A stretch of 64,000 bases of DNA from UBA2767 sp965228625 (lineage in GTDB: Bacteria; Pseudomonadota; Alphaproteobacteria; Rhizobiales; Methyloligellaceae): assembly GCA_965228625.1 (NCBI GenBank), contig OZ245829.1:3410001-3474000 (forward strand). Direction: 5' to 3'. The notes under the pieces were generated by a model. That model was not told where the DNA came from and did no database searches. It was given only the letters and a program-made list of their open reading frames with translations. Below, piece after piece: positions 26,379 to 36,356 of this stretch. The translations under genes were made by a program, and so were the position numbers. The stretch's first letter is position 1. Each line of letters opens with the position of its first letter.

Positions 26379-27002
26379 CTACTTCTTCGCAGTGACGAAG
26401 TGGGTGACCATCGCCACGAGCTCCTTTTGATAATCCGTGTCTCGCAGATAGGACGGATTGAAGATCAAAGTCGTGCGGATGCTCCCCAGCAAGGCGCCGG
26501 CGAGCGTATGGCATACAAGGTCGGTCGGTTTGCGAAAACGCGCCGGATCCATCTCGACCAGGCGTGACTGAAACAGGCGCATCAGTTCCAGATGTGCGGC
26601 ATTCACCTTGGCGATCAGTTCAGTCTCGTGCATCAACCCCATCAACATGCGTTTGCGAACGCGGCTGCGGGTGAGGAAGGGCTCGAGCATGTGCTGTACC
26701 ATGTCCTCTATCATTTCCTCCGCGGTCACACCGTCCGAACGCGCCAGTGAACCGCGGATCTTTGCCTCCTGTTTCCGCAGTGCGGCCTGGACCATTTCCT
26801 TCAGGATCGCCTTCTTGTGCGGAAAGTAGCGATAGAGCGTGCCGATCGAGAAACCGGCCCGCCGGGCGATGTGGTTGGTGGTGAAATCAGCGTCGCCGCT
26901 GCGCTCCAAAACCTGAGCAGTTGCTTCCATGATCGTGTCCATGGTCGCGCGTGCCCGTTTCTGGCGCGGATTTATTCGTTTTTTATCAGAGCTTTGCGGC
27001 AT
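26379..27002 (-). CDS. TetR-family transcriptional regulator
   Basis: A 207-residue TetR-type repressor. The N-terminal helix-turn-helix reads TNHIARRAGFSIGTLYRYFPHKKAILKEM at about 41-70, a textbook TetR DNA-binding domain. The C-terminal 130 residues are the variable ligand domain. The basic tail KKRINPRQKRARAT precedes the HTH. The target is unclear: its nearest downstream partner is the hydrolase remnant, and the HlyD-RbbA export operon lies 1.2 kb or more away. Confidence 0.9.
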   Translation of the reverse strand: MPQSSDKKRINPRQKRARATMDTIMEATAQVLERSGDADFTTNHIARRAGFSIGTLYRYFPHKKAILKEMVQAALRKQEAKIRGSLARSDGVTAEEMIEDMVQHMLEPFLTRSRVRKRMLMGLMHETELIAKVNAAHLELMRLFQSRLVEMDPARFRKPTDLVCHTLAGALLGSIRTTLIFNPSYLRDTDYQKELVAMVTHFVTAKK

Positions 27003-27450
27003 CTCTCACCAAACAGTCAGTGGCGCAGAAAACCGAGTAGCGGATCGTCGAGCCGGTTTCCATCTAAGGGGGCATCCGACGACCACAAAGGATACTACCG
27101 TGACGCATTTTACTGCATCGGCCCCGTTCCCGCCACTGGCACCGGCCATGGCGGGGACAACGTGCCCCGGAGCCTGCGCCGTTTCTCTCTCTCCATCCGC
27201 GGCGCAGGTTCCTGCCGGTGCGATCCCGTGCGCGACGACGCCTCCGAGCCTTCGTCGTCGCGTGCGGGATCAGGCGTGCGGTCCGGTCGCTTCGGGCAGA
27301 TTGAGCCGTGACGTCTCGGGGGCCGGTGTTCCAGCTGCCGGATGTCACTTGCAGAAACCGAAACTGGCGAAAGCCGACCCGGGCTCCAACGGCGCTGGGA
27401 GTGCCGCTGAAGCCCGGCCGGCCGCCAATATCCAGACAGGAGTGCATGCC
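27003..27450. other. non-coding stretch between TetR regulator and SH3b protein
   Basis: About 450 bp separating divergent genes. An open frame runs through it into the SH3b gene, but its translation is low-complexity and has no domain. A partly palindromic CACCAAACAGTCAGTG lies just upstream of the TetR start and could be its operator; the match is imperfect. Confidence 0.45.
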
Positions 27451-28068
27451 ATGACCAACAAGATCTTCCCTGCCGCCCTTTTGGCGCTCGCCGTCTTCGC
27501 TTCGCCGGCCATGGCCGCGAGCAACGGGAAAGTCACCACCGATTTGAATCTTCGCGCAGGACCCTCGACGCAATACCCGGTCGTGACCAGCATCCCCAGT
27601 TCCAGCAGCGTGCTGGTTTACGGGTGTAACGCCGATACTTCCTGGTGCGATACGGCCTATGGCGGGCACCGGGGCTGGGCGTCCGCCAAATATATCCAGA
27701 TCACGGGCAGCGGGGCCCCCGTTGTCGTCACGCCTGCCGCTGTTGCAGCGGTCGGCCTGCCGGTTGTCGCCTACAACCGCGCCTATTGGGACACCTACTA
27801 TGCGAGCTATCCGTGGTACCGGACGTGGCCCGGCTATTACGGGCAGCCGGCCCGGACGACGACGGGATGCGTCGGTGCCGCCTGCGGCGTGAGACAAACA
27901 AAGACCGGCCCTTATGGCGGTACGGCGGCGCGTAGCGGCGGCTGCTACAACGGCATCTGCGCCGGAACAAAGCGCGCGACCGGACCTCGGGGCAATACGT
28001 ACAGGAGATCCGGCGCCTGCAACACACGCACCGGAAGGTGCGGGGTCACGCGCGGCAGACGATGGTAA
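27451..28068 (+). CDS. secreted SH3b-domain protein with Gly/Cys-rich tail
   Basis: About 205 residues from the ATG at 27451. A signal peptide spans residues 1-22 (ALLALAVFASPAMAAS). A bacterial SH3 domain follows at about 25-85: VTTDLNLRAGPSTQYPVVTS, then GWASAKYIQI. SH3b domains bind cell wall or peptides. The C-terminal 90 residues are rich in Gly, Tyr, Arg and Cys, with repeated blocks of the type TGPYGG or TGPRGNT followed by R-RSG-CxxxxCG. The paired cysteines suggest a disulfide-stabilised extracellular tail. I chose this start because signal peptide and domain begin there. Confidence 0.82.
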   Translation: MTNKIFPAALLALAVFASPAMAASNGKVTTDLNLRAGPSTQYPVVTSIPSSSSVLVYGCNADTSWCDTAYGGHRGWASAKYIQITGSGAPVVVTPAAVAAVGLPVVAYNRAYWDTYYASYPWYRTWPGYYGQPARTTTGCVGAACGVRQTKTGPYGGTAARSGGCYNGICAGTKRATGPRGNTYRRSGACNTRTGRCGVTRGRRW

Positions 28069-28236
28069 GTGCGGGCCGCACTCTCCCTGCTGGCATGATC
28101 ATGCCAAAGTGCGGCGGCGTCGGCCCCGGCAGACCCTTTGCGGCTCGGTCGGGGCCACGTTGCCTGTCGAACCGGGACGGCATGTCACGCGCACCGCGCC
28201 CGGCAATCCGGGTGCCTGAGGCGCCGCGAAGCCGTT

Positions 28237-29361
28237 TCACTTGCTGACCGTGATCGACCGCCTGAAGAGCATCAGACTCAGGGTGAAGAAGACAGCACCC
28301 AGTCCGGCGATTCTCAGAAGATCCGGCCAGACGATATCGAGGCCCGCGCCGCGAAACACGATGGCCTGCGAGAAGGCCATGTAGTGACGCGAGGGCAAAA
28401 GCCATGTGAAGGGTTGAACAATCTCCGGCTGGCTTTCGATCGGACTGATGCCGCCCGAGAGCATCATCATCGGCATGATGACCATCAGCAACAACAACGC
28501 GAATTGCGCCATGGTACGGGCAACGGTGCCGAGGAATATGCCGATGGCCGCAGCGGCGAAGAGATAGATGACAGTGCCGGACAGCAACAGCAGCTTTGAA
28601 CCGGCAATCGGCACATCGAGCATGACCTGAACGACAAGGTTCATGGACGCGACGAAGGCGACGAGGATGACCAGACCGTTGGCCCAAACCTTCGACATGG
28701 CGATCTGGAAGGAACTCAACGGCATCACGAGAAGGTGCTCGATCGTGCCATGCTCACGCTCGCGGATCAGTGCTGCGCCGGTCAACAGGATGGTCAGCAG
28801 GGAGATCTGGTCGAGCATCGAGACGATGGCGGTAAACCAGGCCTGCGTTCCGTTGGGATTGAAAGCGCGGCGGATGACGAGGCTCACCGGTTCCACGGTC
28901 TCCATGTTCGACCGGCGGGCAAAGTGGTTCACCTCGTCAGTCAGGATGTTCTGGATATATTGCGTGCCGATGCTCGCCTGATTCACCGCGGTGGCATCGA
29001 TATTGAGCTGGATCGTCGGCTGGCGTCCGCGCCTCACGTCGGCCTCGAAGTCGGGCGGAACTACGACGACAAAGATGTAGCGGCTCTGAGCCATCGCGTG
29101 ATCGACATCTGAAGCCTTGATGACATCCGGCACCTTGAAGAAGGGCGGGTAGAATGCCTCGCGCAGCTTTGCCGAAAGAGCGGAATGGTCCTCGTCAACA
29201 AAGGCGATCGACGCGTTGTTGACCGTTTCACCGATCCCGCGCGAACGCTCAGCGATCGAGAAGCTGAAGGACCAGATGATCAGGGCGACCATGATGACGT
29301 CTCGAAAGACGCTGCGCAGCTCCTTGGTCCCGAGCCAGAAGATGTTGGTCCAGGTCCGCAC
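28237..29361 (-). CDS. ABC-2 type permease (YhhJ-like)
   Basis: A 374-residue permease with one N-terminal helix (VIMVALIIWSFSFSIAE), a large periplasmic domain, and five C-terminal helices from about 175. The block REREHGTIEHLLVMPLSSFQIAMSK is the ABC-2 coupling region. The GTG start is 3 nt after the RbbA-like stop, so the genes are translationally coupled. The HlyD-RbbA-YhhJ order matches yhiI-rbbA-yhhJ of enterobacteria and forms the last gene of this export operon. Confidence 0.88.
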   Translation of the reverse strand: MRTWTNIFWLGTKELRSVFRDVIMVALIIWSFSFSIAERSRGIGETVNNASIAFVDEDHSALSAKLREAFYPPFFKVPDVIKASDVDHAMAQSRYIFVVVVPPDFEADVRRGRQPTIQLNIDATAVNQASIGTQYIQNILTDEVNHFARRSNMETVEPVSLVIRRAFNPNGTQAWFTAIVSMLDQISLLTILLTGAALIREREHGTIEHLLVMPLSSFQIAMSKVWANGLVILVAFVASMNLVVQVMLDVPIAGSKLLLLSGTVIYLFAAAAIGIFLGTVARTMAQFALLLLMVIMPMMMLSGGISPIESQPEIVQPFTWLLPSRHYMAFSQAIVFRGAGLDIVWPDLLRIAGLGAVFFTLSLMLFRRSITVSK

Positions 29362-29364
29362 CGC

Positions 29365-32124
29365 TCAAGGCTCCTGCTTGCGCAGCAGCGCCACCGCCAC
29401 GACGGTGAAGACCGGGATGAAGGCGGCGAGCGCAATGAGGTCGGGCATGAGTTCGCGAAACCCAAGGCCCTTGGTGAAGGCGCCGACGCTCAGATGCATG
29501 TAGTAGGTTGTCGGCCACAGTGTTCCCATGATCCGAGCGCCCCCTTCCAGCGTGGAGACCGGCTGGATCATGCCGGAGAACTGGATGGTCGGCAGGAGGG
29601 AAAGGATCGCCGCGGCGAACACAGCCGCCACCTGGCTCTTCGTGAGCGTGGATATCAGCAGGCCATAGCCAGTCGATGCGGCGAGATAGAGGAACGCACC
29701 AAGCGTCAGCGTCACGATGCTGCCCTTGAGCGGCACCTGCAAGGCGAAAACAACGAGCAACGTCAGCATGACGAAATTGACCATGCCGATGGCGATGTAG
29801 GGCAGTTGTTTGCCGAGCAGGAATTCCAGCCGGCTTGTCGGCGTGACGTAGAAATTGGTGATGGTGCCGATCTCTTTCTCGCGTGCGACGCTGACCGCCA
29901 TCAGGATCGCCGGAAACAACAGGAGCAACATCGCCTGGATGGACGGTCCCATCGCGTAGATGCTTTCAAACGACGGATTGTAGCGGTAGCGCGGTTCGAC
30001 GATGACGTGCTGGCCGGCTGAGGCATCGCGGCCGCGCTCGCGGGTCACATCCGACAAAAACAGATTGTGGCCACCCGCGACATAGCCCTCGATGGTTCCG
30101 GCGCGCATGGTATTCGCGCCATCGATCCAGGCGGAAACCTGGGGATGGGACGACTTCGCCAGATCGCGCCCGAAACCGGGCGGAATCTCAATCGCCAGCG
30201 ACACGTCGCCCGACTTCAGCCGCTTCTCCAGCTCGTCCTTGCTCCTGATTTCCGGCCGTTCGATGAAATAGCGCGACCCGGCGTAATTGCGCAGATAGGC
30301 GCGGCTGGCCGGTGTCTGGTCGAGATCAAGCGCGGCGAAAGTCAGGTCGTCGACATCCTGGCTGATGCCGAATGACATGATCAAAAGAAGAACCATGGTC
30401 CCGATGAACGCGAAAGCGAGCCGGACCGGATCGCGCAGGACCTCCATCATCTCGCGATAGCTGAAGGCGAGTGCGCGCGCCGGCCGAAATGTCCAGTTTC
30501 CGAACTCCGCCTGTTCATGGCGGGTGACGGGCTGGTCCGGCGTCTCGCGCAGCGATTCGAGCGCGTCCGTCTCGGTCTGCTCCTCGTCTCCCATCGCGCC
30601 TTCGATATAGCCGATGAATGCCTCCTCCAGATCGGCCGCCTTGCTCTTGCGGATAAGATGCTTCGGCGCGTCGTAGACCAGAACCTTGCCGGCATGCATG
30701 AGCGAGATGCGGTCGCAGCGCATCGCTTCGTTCATGAAATGCGTCGAGATGAAGATCGTGACGCCTTCTTCGCGTGAGAGGGCGATCAGCAATTCCCAGA
30801 ATTCATCGCGTGCGAGCGGATCGACCCCTGACGTCGGTTCATCGAGGATCAGCATCTCGGGCTCATGGATAATCGCCACCGCAAGTGACAGGCGCTGACG
30901 CATGCCGAGTGGCAATGCCTCTGCAAGGGCATCGATGTCGTCGCGCAGGCCGAACCGGTCGACAAGCTCATCGATGCGGTTCTCCGCATGGTCAGGTTCA
31001 ATGTGGAACAGGCGTGCGTGCAACAAGAGGTTCTGCGCCACCGTCAACTCGCCGTAGAGCGAGAAGGACTGCGACATGAACCCGACACGCTTGCGTGTTT
31101 CGAGGTCGTTGGCATCTGCGCGCTGACCGAACAGGAATGCCTCTCCGGCCGATGCCGGCAGCAATCCGGTCAGCATTTTCATCGTCGTGGTCTTGCCGCA
31201 TCCGTTCGAGCCGAGAAAACCGAATATCTCGCCACGCTGGATTTCAAAGCTGACATCGTCGACGGCGATGAAGTCTCCGAACTTTCGTGTCAGCCCTTTC
31301 GCGACGATCGCCGGTTCGCCGCCGTGATCCTTGAACGGCGGAATGCGCAGCCGTCCTTTTCCGGCAGCTTTCGTCTCTGGCATCAGACGCACGAAGGCCG
31401 TTTCAATATCCTTGCTTTTGGTGGAGGATTTGAGCTCCTTTGGCGTGCCGGTTGCGAGTATGCGGCCGCCCTCCATGGCCACCAGCCAGTCGAAAGCCTC
31501 TGCCTCGTCCATATAGGCGGTCGAGACCAGCACGCTCATTCCGGGCCGCTCCGCGCGAATGGCCGCGATCAGTTCCCAGAACTGCCGCCGCGAAAGCGGG
31601 TCGACGCCCGTTGTCGGCTCATCGAGGATCAACAGGTCGGGGTCGTGGATCAGGGCGCAACACAGCCCCAGCTTCTGCTTCATGCCGCCGGAAAGCTTGC
31701 CCGCAGGCCGGTCGAGAAACGGGTTCAGGCCGGTGGCCCTGGTCAGCCGGTCGATCCGTGCCTTACGTTCCGCCGCGTCCTGCCCGAAGAGCTTGCCGAA
31801 GAAATCCAGGTTCTCGGCAATGCTCAATTCCTGATAGAGGTTCTTGCCAAGCCCTTGTGGCATGTAGGCGATGCGTGGACCGACCCGCATACGCTCGCGC
31901 GAAGACGCCATGTCGGCGCCGAGCACCTCGAGAGAACCCGTTTGCAGCTTTCGCGCGCCGGCAAGCAGGCCGAGCAATGTCGACTTGCCGACCCCATCGG
32001 GGCCGAGCACGCCGACCATCTGTCCCGCCGGAACCTCGAGAGAGATATCTTCCAGCGCCTGCACGTTCTTGTAGACGTGGCTGACATTCTCGATGCGCGC
32101 GACTGGCTGGCTGGTCGTCTGCAC
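29365..32124 (-). CDS. double-ATPase ABC transporter with fused permease (RbbA/YhiH-like)
   Basis: A 919-residue protein. The first ATPase spans about 5-235, with Walker A GPDGVGKST near 41 and DEPTTGVDPLSRRQFWE. The second spans about 275-505, with GSNGCGKTT near 305 and DEPTSGVDPLARDEFWE. An ABC-2 permease fills residues 540-919. This three-part layout is that of RbbA, named ribosome-associated ATPase in E. coli but most plausibly an exporter here, since HlyD and YhhJ partners flank it. The start is GTG at 32124, 15 nt after the HlyD stop. Confidence 0.9.
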   Translation of the reverse strand: MQTTSQPVARIENVSHVYKNVQALEDISLEVPAGQMVGVLGPDGVGKSTLLGLLAGARKLQTGSLEVLGADMASSRERMRVGPRIAYMPQGLGKNLYQELSIAENLDFFGKLFGQDAAERKARIDRLTRATGLNPFLDRPAGKLSGGMKQKLGLCCALIHDPDLLILDEPTTGVDPLSRRQFWELIAAIRAERPGMSVLVSTAYMDEAEAFDWLVAMEGGRILATGTPKELKSSTKSKDIETAFVRLMPETKAAGKGRLRIPPFKDHGGEPAIVAKGLTRKFGDFIAVDDVSFEIQRGEIFGFLGSNGCGKTTTMKMLTGLLPASAGEAFLFGQRADANDLETRKRVGFMSQSFSLYGELTVAQNLLLHARLFHIEPDHAENRIDELVDRFGLRDDIDALAEALPLGMRQRLSLAVAIIHEPEMLILDEPTSGVDPLARDEFWELLIALSREEGVTIFISTHFMNEAMRCDRISLMHAGKVLVYDAPKHLIRKSKAADLEEAFIGYIEGAMGDEEQTETDALESLRETPDQPVTRHEQAEFGNWTFRPARALAFSYREMMEVLRDPVRLAFAFIGTMVLLLIMSFGISQDVDDLTFAALDLDQTPASRAYLRNYAGSRYFIERPEIRSKDELEKRLKSGDVSLAIEIPPGFGRDLAKSSHPQVSAWIDGANTMRAGTIEGYVAGGHNLFLSDVTRERGRDASAGQHVIVEPRYRYNPSFESIYAMGPSIQAMLLLLFPAILMAVSVAREKEIGTITNFYVTPTSRLEFLLGKQLPYIAIGMVNFVMLTLLVVFALQVPLKGSIVTLTLGAFLYLAASTGYGLLISTLTKSQVAAVFAAAILSLLPTIQFSGMIQPVSTLEGGARIMGTLWPTTYYMHLSVGAFTKGLGFRELMPDLIALAAFIPVFTVVAVALLRKQEP

Positions 32125-32139
32125 GGACTGCGCCTCTTG

Positions 32140-33150
32140 CTATTTTGCGCTTATTGGCTGAACCGCATCGGGCGGCAGTTTCTGAAGGAACTCCGGCCAT
32201 TCGGGCTTCGGCTCGCCGTCGAGCATGACATAGGCAACGCCCCGCACGCCGGTCTTGACCTGATCGATATGATTGAGCACCAGATCCTGCGGCACGCGAA
32301 CCTTGACGCGGAACATGAGCTTTTCCCGCTCACTCGGCGTTTCAACCTGCTTCGGCGTGAACTGGGATTCCGGCGACACGAAACTCACCTTCGCGGGAAT
32401 GGCGACATCAAGCACGTCGAGCTTGATACGCGCGTCATCACCGATGCTCACCCGGTGCGCGTCGGCGGCCGGCAGGAAAATCTCCATATAAATGTCACTG
32501 AGGTTGACGAGCGTCAGCACCTTTCCGCCGGCACCGAGCACTTCTCCGGGCTCGGCGAGACGATACAGCACGCGCCCGATGACCGGAGAGACGAGCACGC
32601 TATCGTCAATCTGTGTCTTGATTTCCTGAGCCGTGGCCCGGGCCGCATCGACGCTGCGCTTGCGCGACACAAGCTCGGCCTCTGAGGCGGACAGCGTCGC
32701 TTTCGCGACGTCCCGGGCGCTCAGGCGGTTGTCGTAGGTTTCCTTGCTGGTGTGACCTTGCTCGACCAGCCGGCTGGCCCGGTCGAGCTCCTGTTCGGCC
32801 AGGATAAGTTGGGCATTGGACTGCGCAATCGTGGCTTCCGCTGCCGCGACCTGGCTTTCCGCGCTGGCAATGTCTGCTTCGGCCCGAAGGTGCTGAGCCT
32901 TGAGCTGGGCCGTATCGATCGTCGCCACCTTTTGGCCCGGTTTCACGAGATCGCCTTCATGGACGAGGATGTCCTGCACCCGGCCCGCGATCTTGGTGGA
33001 AATATCGACCTGAACGGCCTCAATCCTTCCGTTGCCGAACGCTATGCCTTCCGACAGACGCGAATTGAAATGATCCTGCCAGTACATAAAGCCGCCCACA
33101 GCGGCCGCGGCGACGACAAGAGCCGCGAAGATCCACATTCGAAAAGTCAT
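32140..33150 (-). CDS. HlyD-family periplasmic adaptor (YhiI-like)
   Basis: A 336-residue membrane-fusion protein. One N-terminal membrane anchor lies at 8-24. A biotinyl-lipoyl half-motif follows (TKIAGRVQDILVHEGDLVKP), then a coiled-coil hairpin at about 85-175 (AEADIASAESQVAAAEATIA). The second lipoyl half is VLVSPVIGRVLYRLAEPGEV. It links the inner-membrane transporter to an outer-membrane channel that is not encoded here. It is the first gene of the export operon, 128 bp from an FNR-like site shared with phaC. Confidence 0.9.
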   Translation of the reverse strand: MTFRMWIFAALVVAAAAVGGFMYWQDHFNSRLSEGIAFGNGRIEAVQVDISTKIAGRVQDILVHEGDLVKPGQKVATIDTAQLKAQHLRAEADIASAESQVAAAEATIAQSNAQLILAEQELDRASRLVEQGHTSKETYDNRLSARDVAKATLSASEAELVSRKRSVDAARATAQEIKTQIDDSVLVSPVIGRVLYRLAEPGEVLGAGGKVLTLVNLSDIYMEIFLPAADAHRVSIGDDARIKLDVLDVAIPAKVSFVSPESQFTPKQVETPSEREKLMFRVKVRVPQDLVLNHIDQVKTGVRGVAYVMLDGEPKPEWPEFLQKLPPDAVQPISAK

Positions 33151-33277
33151 TGATCTTACTCCGTATATCCGGTCTTGCCGGGCCGGTACGGATCAACTGC
33201 TTCAGATGTCTTGCATTGGCAGTCCATGTGCGGTGCACAATAGCCGTGTGCAATGCGGCAAAAGACCACCGTGTGCC

Positions 33278-33291
33278 TTGATCTGGGTCAT
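33278..33291. promoter_or_regulatory. FNR/FixK-like site between the HlyD-RbbA operon and phaC
   Basis: TTGATCTGGGTCAT matches the FixK/FNR form TTGAT-N4-ATCAA at most positions, with an imperfect right half. It lies in the 287-bp divergent region, 128 bp from the HlyD start and 147 bp from the phaC start. It is the weakest of the palindromes between 33 and 44 kb but is placed sensibly. Confidence 0.45.
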
Positions 33292-33437
33292 GATGCAACG
33301 CGGTACCGGGACCTAGATTAGAGCCTGCCGACGGAATGCTGCGCGTCGGCCGACCGCTGGCCGACCCGCGTGCTAGGTTCTTTTCACAAAAAGCCGCCAT
33401 TGTTACGGCGGAAGGCCGCGACGAACAGGTTTGAAAC

Positions 33438-35351
33438 ATGGCAAAACAGCGCGCAAAAGCGCCGCGCCGCCGCACACGTGAAGCGGTACCGAGCGGTGCC
33501 ATCACGTCCTCGAACGGATCCTCACGTAACGTGCCCGTGCCGGCGAGAACGAGCAACGAGATCGCCCATCGATCCCCGTCGCCTCCATCCGCGCCACCCA
33601 GCATGTTCGAGCGGGACTCGCACACCGTCACCGCGCTTGCCGATGTGCTCAACCGATCCACCAACGCGGCCGTTGCGCGCTTCACCATGGGGCTTTCCCC
33701 CGCCGCGCTCGCTGGGGCGTATTTCGACTGGGTCTTGCATCTGGCCTCAGCACCCGGAAAGCAGGCGCAGCTGGTCGAAAAAGCCTGGCGCAAGTGGGTC
33801 CGGCTCGCGACATACACAGGGCACTGCGCCATGAAATCGCAAACGCCCGAACGGTGCATCGAGCCGCTGCCCCAGGACCGTCGCTTCGAGGGCGAGGCAT
33901 GGCAGCGTTTGCCCTTTAACATGATCTATCAGGCCTTCCTGTTTCATCAGCAGTGGTGGCACAACGCGACGACCGGTGTGCCCGGCGTGACAAGGCAGCA
34001 TGAGCGCGAACTGGAGTTCGCCGCCCGCCAGTTACTCGACATGTTTGCGCCTTCCAATTTCATACACACCAATCCCGAGATCCTGGCGCGCACGCAGGCG
34101 GAAGGAGGTATGAACCTCCTGCGCGGGTTCCAGAACTTCATCGAGGATTGGGAACGCGCCGTGAGCGGGAGGAGGCCGGTTGGTGCGGAACGCTTCGTGC
34201 CTGGCGAAACGGTCGCCGTCACGCCCGGAAAGGTCGTCTACAGCAACCGACTGATCGAGCTGATCCAATACGCGCCGACGACGGACAAGGTCCGACCTGA
34301 ACCTCTGCTGATCGTGCCGGCGTGGATCATGAAGTACTACATCCTCGACCTGTCGCCGGAAAACTCGCTGGTCAAACATCTGGTCGATCAGGGTTTCACG
34401 GTGTTCATGATCTCTTGGAAGAACCCGGGTCCGGAAGATCGCGACCTCACACTCGAAGACTATCGCACGCTCGGCATCTCGTCGGCGCTCGACGCGGTCG
34501 CCGAGATCGTCCCGGAAAGGGACGTGCACGGTGTTGGGTATTGCCTGGGCGGGACACTGCTCTCCATTGCTGCCGCGACGCTGGCGCGCAATGGCGGCAA
34601 CACCTTCAAGACGCTCTCATTCTTTGCCACTCAAGTGGACTTCGAAGAGCCGGGCGAGTTGGAACTGTTCATCGACGAAAGCCAGCTCCAATTCCTTGAA
34701 GACCTGATGTGGGAGCAGGGCTTTCTCGACACCAAGCAGATGGCCGGCGCCTTTCAGCTGCTTCGCTCGAATGATCTGATCTGGTCGCGTGTTATCCGCG
34801 ACTACCTGTTGGGCGAGCGACGGCCCATCAATGACCTCATGGCGTGGAACGCGGACGCGACCCGCATGCCCTACGCCATGCATTCGCAGTATCTGCGCAA
34901 GCTGTTCCTCGACAACGACCTGTCGGAGGGCCGTTACGTGGTCGACGGGCGGCCGGTCACGATCTCGGACATCCGGGCGCCGATCTTTTCCGTGGCAACA
35001 CTGAAGGATCATGTTGCCCCCTGGCGCTCGGTCTACAAGATCCACCTGCTCACGGATACCGATGTCACATTTGCGCTCACGAGCGGCGGACACAACGCCG
35101 GCATCGTATCCGAGCCCGGCCACCCGCGCCGCAGCTATCAGATCCGGACCCGCACAAACCATGATCTCTACACGGACCCGGAAAGCTGGGCCGCGGAGAC
35201 GCCAACGGTTGCGGGGTCGTGGTGGCCTGCATGGACGGACTGGCTCGAACGGCACTCCGGCAAGCCGGTGCAGCCGCCGCAGTTGGGCGCGCCGGGCACG
35301 GCGTATGCACCGGCCGGGGATGCACCGGGCCTCTACGTGCACCAGATGTAA
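33438..35351 (+). CDS. phaC: class I poly(3-hydroxyalkanoate) synthase
   Basis: A 637-residue PHA synthase that polymerises hydroxyacyl-CoA into storage granules. The lipase-like box GYCLGGT carries the nucleophile Cys369. Other family landmarks are FIHTNPEILARTQAEGGMNL, VPAWIMKYYILDLSPENSL, the catalytic Asp in ATLKDHVAPWRSVY, and His in SGGHNAGIV. The first 60 residues are Ser/Arg/Pro-rich and poorly conserved. No phaA, phaB or phasin lies beside it, so it is probably a second, specially regulated synthase. Confidence 0.95.
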   Translation: MAKQRAKAPRRRTREAVPSGAITSSNGSSRNVPVPARTSNEIAHRSPSPPSAPPSMFERDSHTVTALADVLNRSTNAAVARFTMGLSPAALAGAYFDWVLHLASAPGKQAQLVEKAWRKWVRLATYTGHCAMKSQTPERCIEPLPQDRRFEGEAWQRLPFNMIYQAFLFHQQWWHNATTGVPGVTRQHERELEFAARQLLDMFAPSNFIHTNPEILARTQAEGGMNLLRGFQNFIEDWERAVSGRRPVGAERFVPGETVAVTPGKVVYSNRLIELIQYAPTTDKVRPEPLLIVPAWIMKYYILDLSPENSLVKHLVDQGFTVFMISWKNPGPEDRDLTLEDYRTLGISSALDAVAEIVPERDVHGVGYCLGGTLLSIAAATLARNGGNTFKTLSFFATQVDFEEPGELELFIDESQLQFLEDLMWEQGFLDTKQMAGAFQLLRSNDLIWSRVIRDYLLGERRPINDLMAWNADATRMPYAMHSQYLRKLFLDNDLSEGRYVVDGRPVTISDIRAPIFSVATLKDHVAPWRSVYKIHLLTDTDVTFALTSGGHNAGIVSEPGHPRRSYQIRTRTNHDLYTDPESWAAETPTVAGSWWPAWTDWLERHSGKPVQPPQLGAPGTAYAPAGDAPGLYVHQM

Positions 35352-35429
35352 GGGCGAGAAACCGTTGGCGCTTGTCTGGCGATGAGTGTGTCTGGCGGCC
35401 CCCCGGAGCCGCTGTCATGCGATGTTCCT

Positions 35430-36284
35430 CTAGGCCTCACGAAGCGGTGTTTGTGTCGTCAAGCCGTGCTTCATCAGCGCCCGCCATCCTTCCTCGGCGT
35501 TATCGACGATTTCGAACAGCCCCAGGTCCTGTCCGTCGATGGTCCCCATCTCGGCCAGCGCCTTGAAATCGACAACACGTTTCCAGTAGTCGCGGCAGAA
35601 CAGGATGACGGGCATCGAATGGGTCATATGTGTCTGTTTGAGGGTAAGGATCTCGAAAAGTTCATCCAAGGTTCCGAATCCTCCCGGAAAGACGGCGAGT
35701 GCATTGGCGCGCATCGCGAAGTGCATCTTGCGGATTGCGAAATAGTGGAAATTGAAAGAAAGCCCCGGCGTCAGATACTTGTTTGGCCGCTGCTCGTCGG
35801 GCAGCCTGATATTGAAGCCTATGGTCGGTGCGCCGGCCTCTGCAGCGCCGCGATTGGCCGCTTCCATGATGCCGGGGCCTCCGCCGGTCGTGATCACGTT
35901 TTCACTTGTCCCGTGTTCGGAAGATAGCGCACCGCCCCGCAAAGACACGATCCTTCCGAATTCCTGCGCCAGCTCATACCACGCCGCGAGCTGCATCAGC
36001 CTTGTTTCTATGACCCGGGCTTCCCGTCCTATGGCCTTCGCGATGCGTTGCCTGGCGGACCGGGGAGAAACAGCGCGTGAACTCCCGAAGACGACGATCG
36101 TCGATTTGATGCCGTGATCCTGCAACTCGAGTTCCGCCTTCGCGAACTCAAGCGCCAGACGATTGGGGCGCATCTCCTCGCGCATCAGGAAATCGGGATC
36201 CTCGAACGAGAGCAGGTCGTCCTGCGCGCGGTCCCCTGATCCTTTGTATTGCGCGGACATCTTCCAAATCTCCTGGTTGGTCAT
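35430..36284 (-). CDS. LOG-family nucleotide hydrolase-like protein
   Basis: About 284 residues from the ATG at 36284 (GGAGA upstream). The Rossmann-type signature GGGPGIMEAANRGA lies near 131 and PGGFGTLDELFE near 200; together they define the LOG/TIGR00730 group. Related enzymes release the base from nucleoside monophosphates (cytokinin activation in plants, PpnN in E. coli). It is longer than the 190-residue LOG core because of an N-terminal helical region, as in PpnN-type relatives. It converges on phaC. Confidence 0.88.
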   Translation of the reverse strand: MTNQEIWKMSAQYKGSGDRAQDDLLSFEDPDFLMREEMRPNRLALEFAKAELELQDHGIKSTIVVFGSSRAVSPRSARQRIAKAIGREARVIETRLMQLAAWYELAQEFGRIVSLRGGALSSEHGTSENVITTGGGPGIMEAANRGAAEAGAPTIGFNIRLPDEQRPNKYLTPGLSFNFHYFAIRKMHFAMRANALAVFPGGFGTLDELFEILTLKQTHMTHSMPVILFCRDYWKRVVDFKALAEMGTIDGQDLGLFEIVDNAEEGWRALMKHGLTTQTPLREA

Positions 36285-36356
36285 TGAAGTCGTATAGCGG
36301 CACCATTCGGATTTGCAGCAGACCACGTGGTGAAGAGGCGACACGCGCGTCGTGCG

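Noticed and set aside
30988..32685. Long open frames opposite real genes, such as 565 codons opposite rbbA/hlyD, 517 codons at 14269-15822 opposite the LpxQ-like genes, and 421 codons at 10759-12024 opposite pabB
   Set aside because: High-GC coding DNA leaves antisense frames open. Their translations are Arg/His/Gly-rich with no domain, while the opposite strand has clear families.
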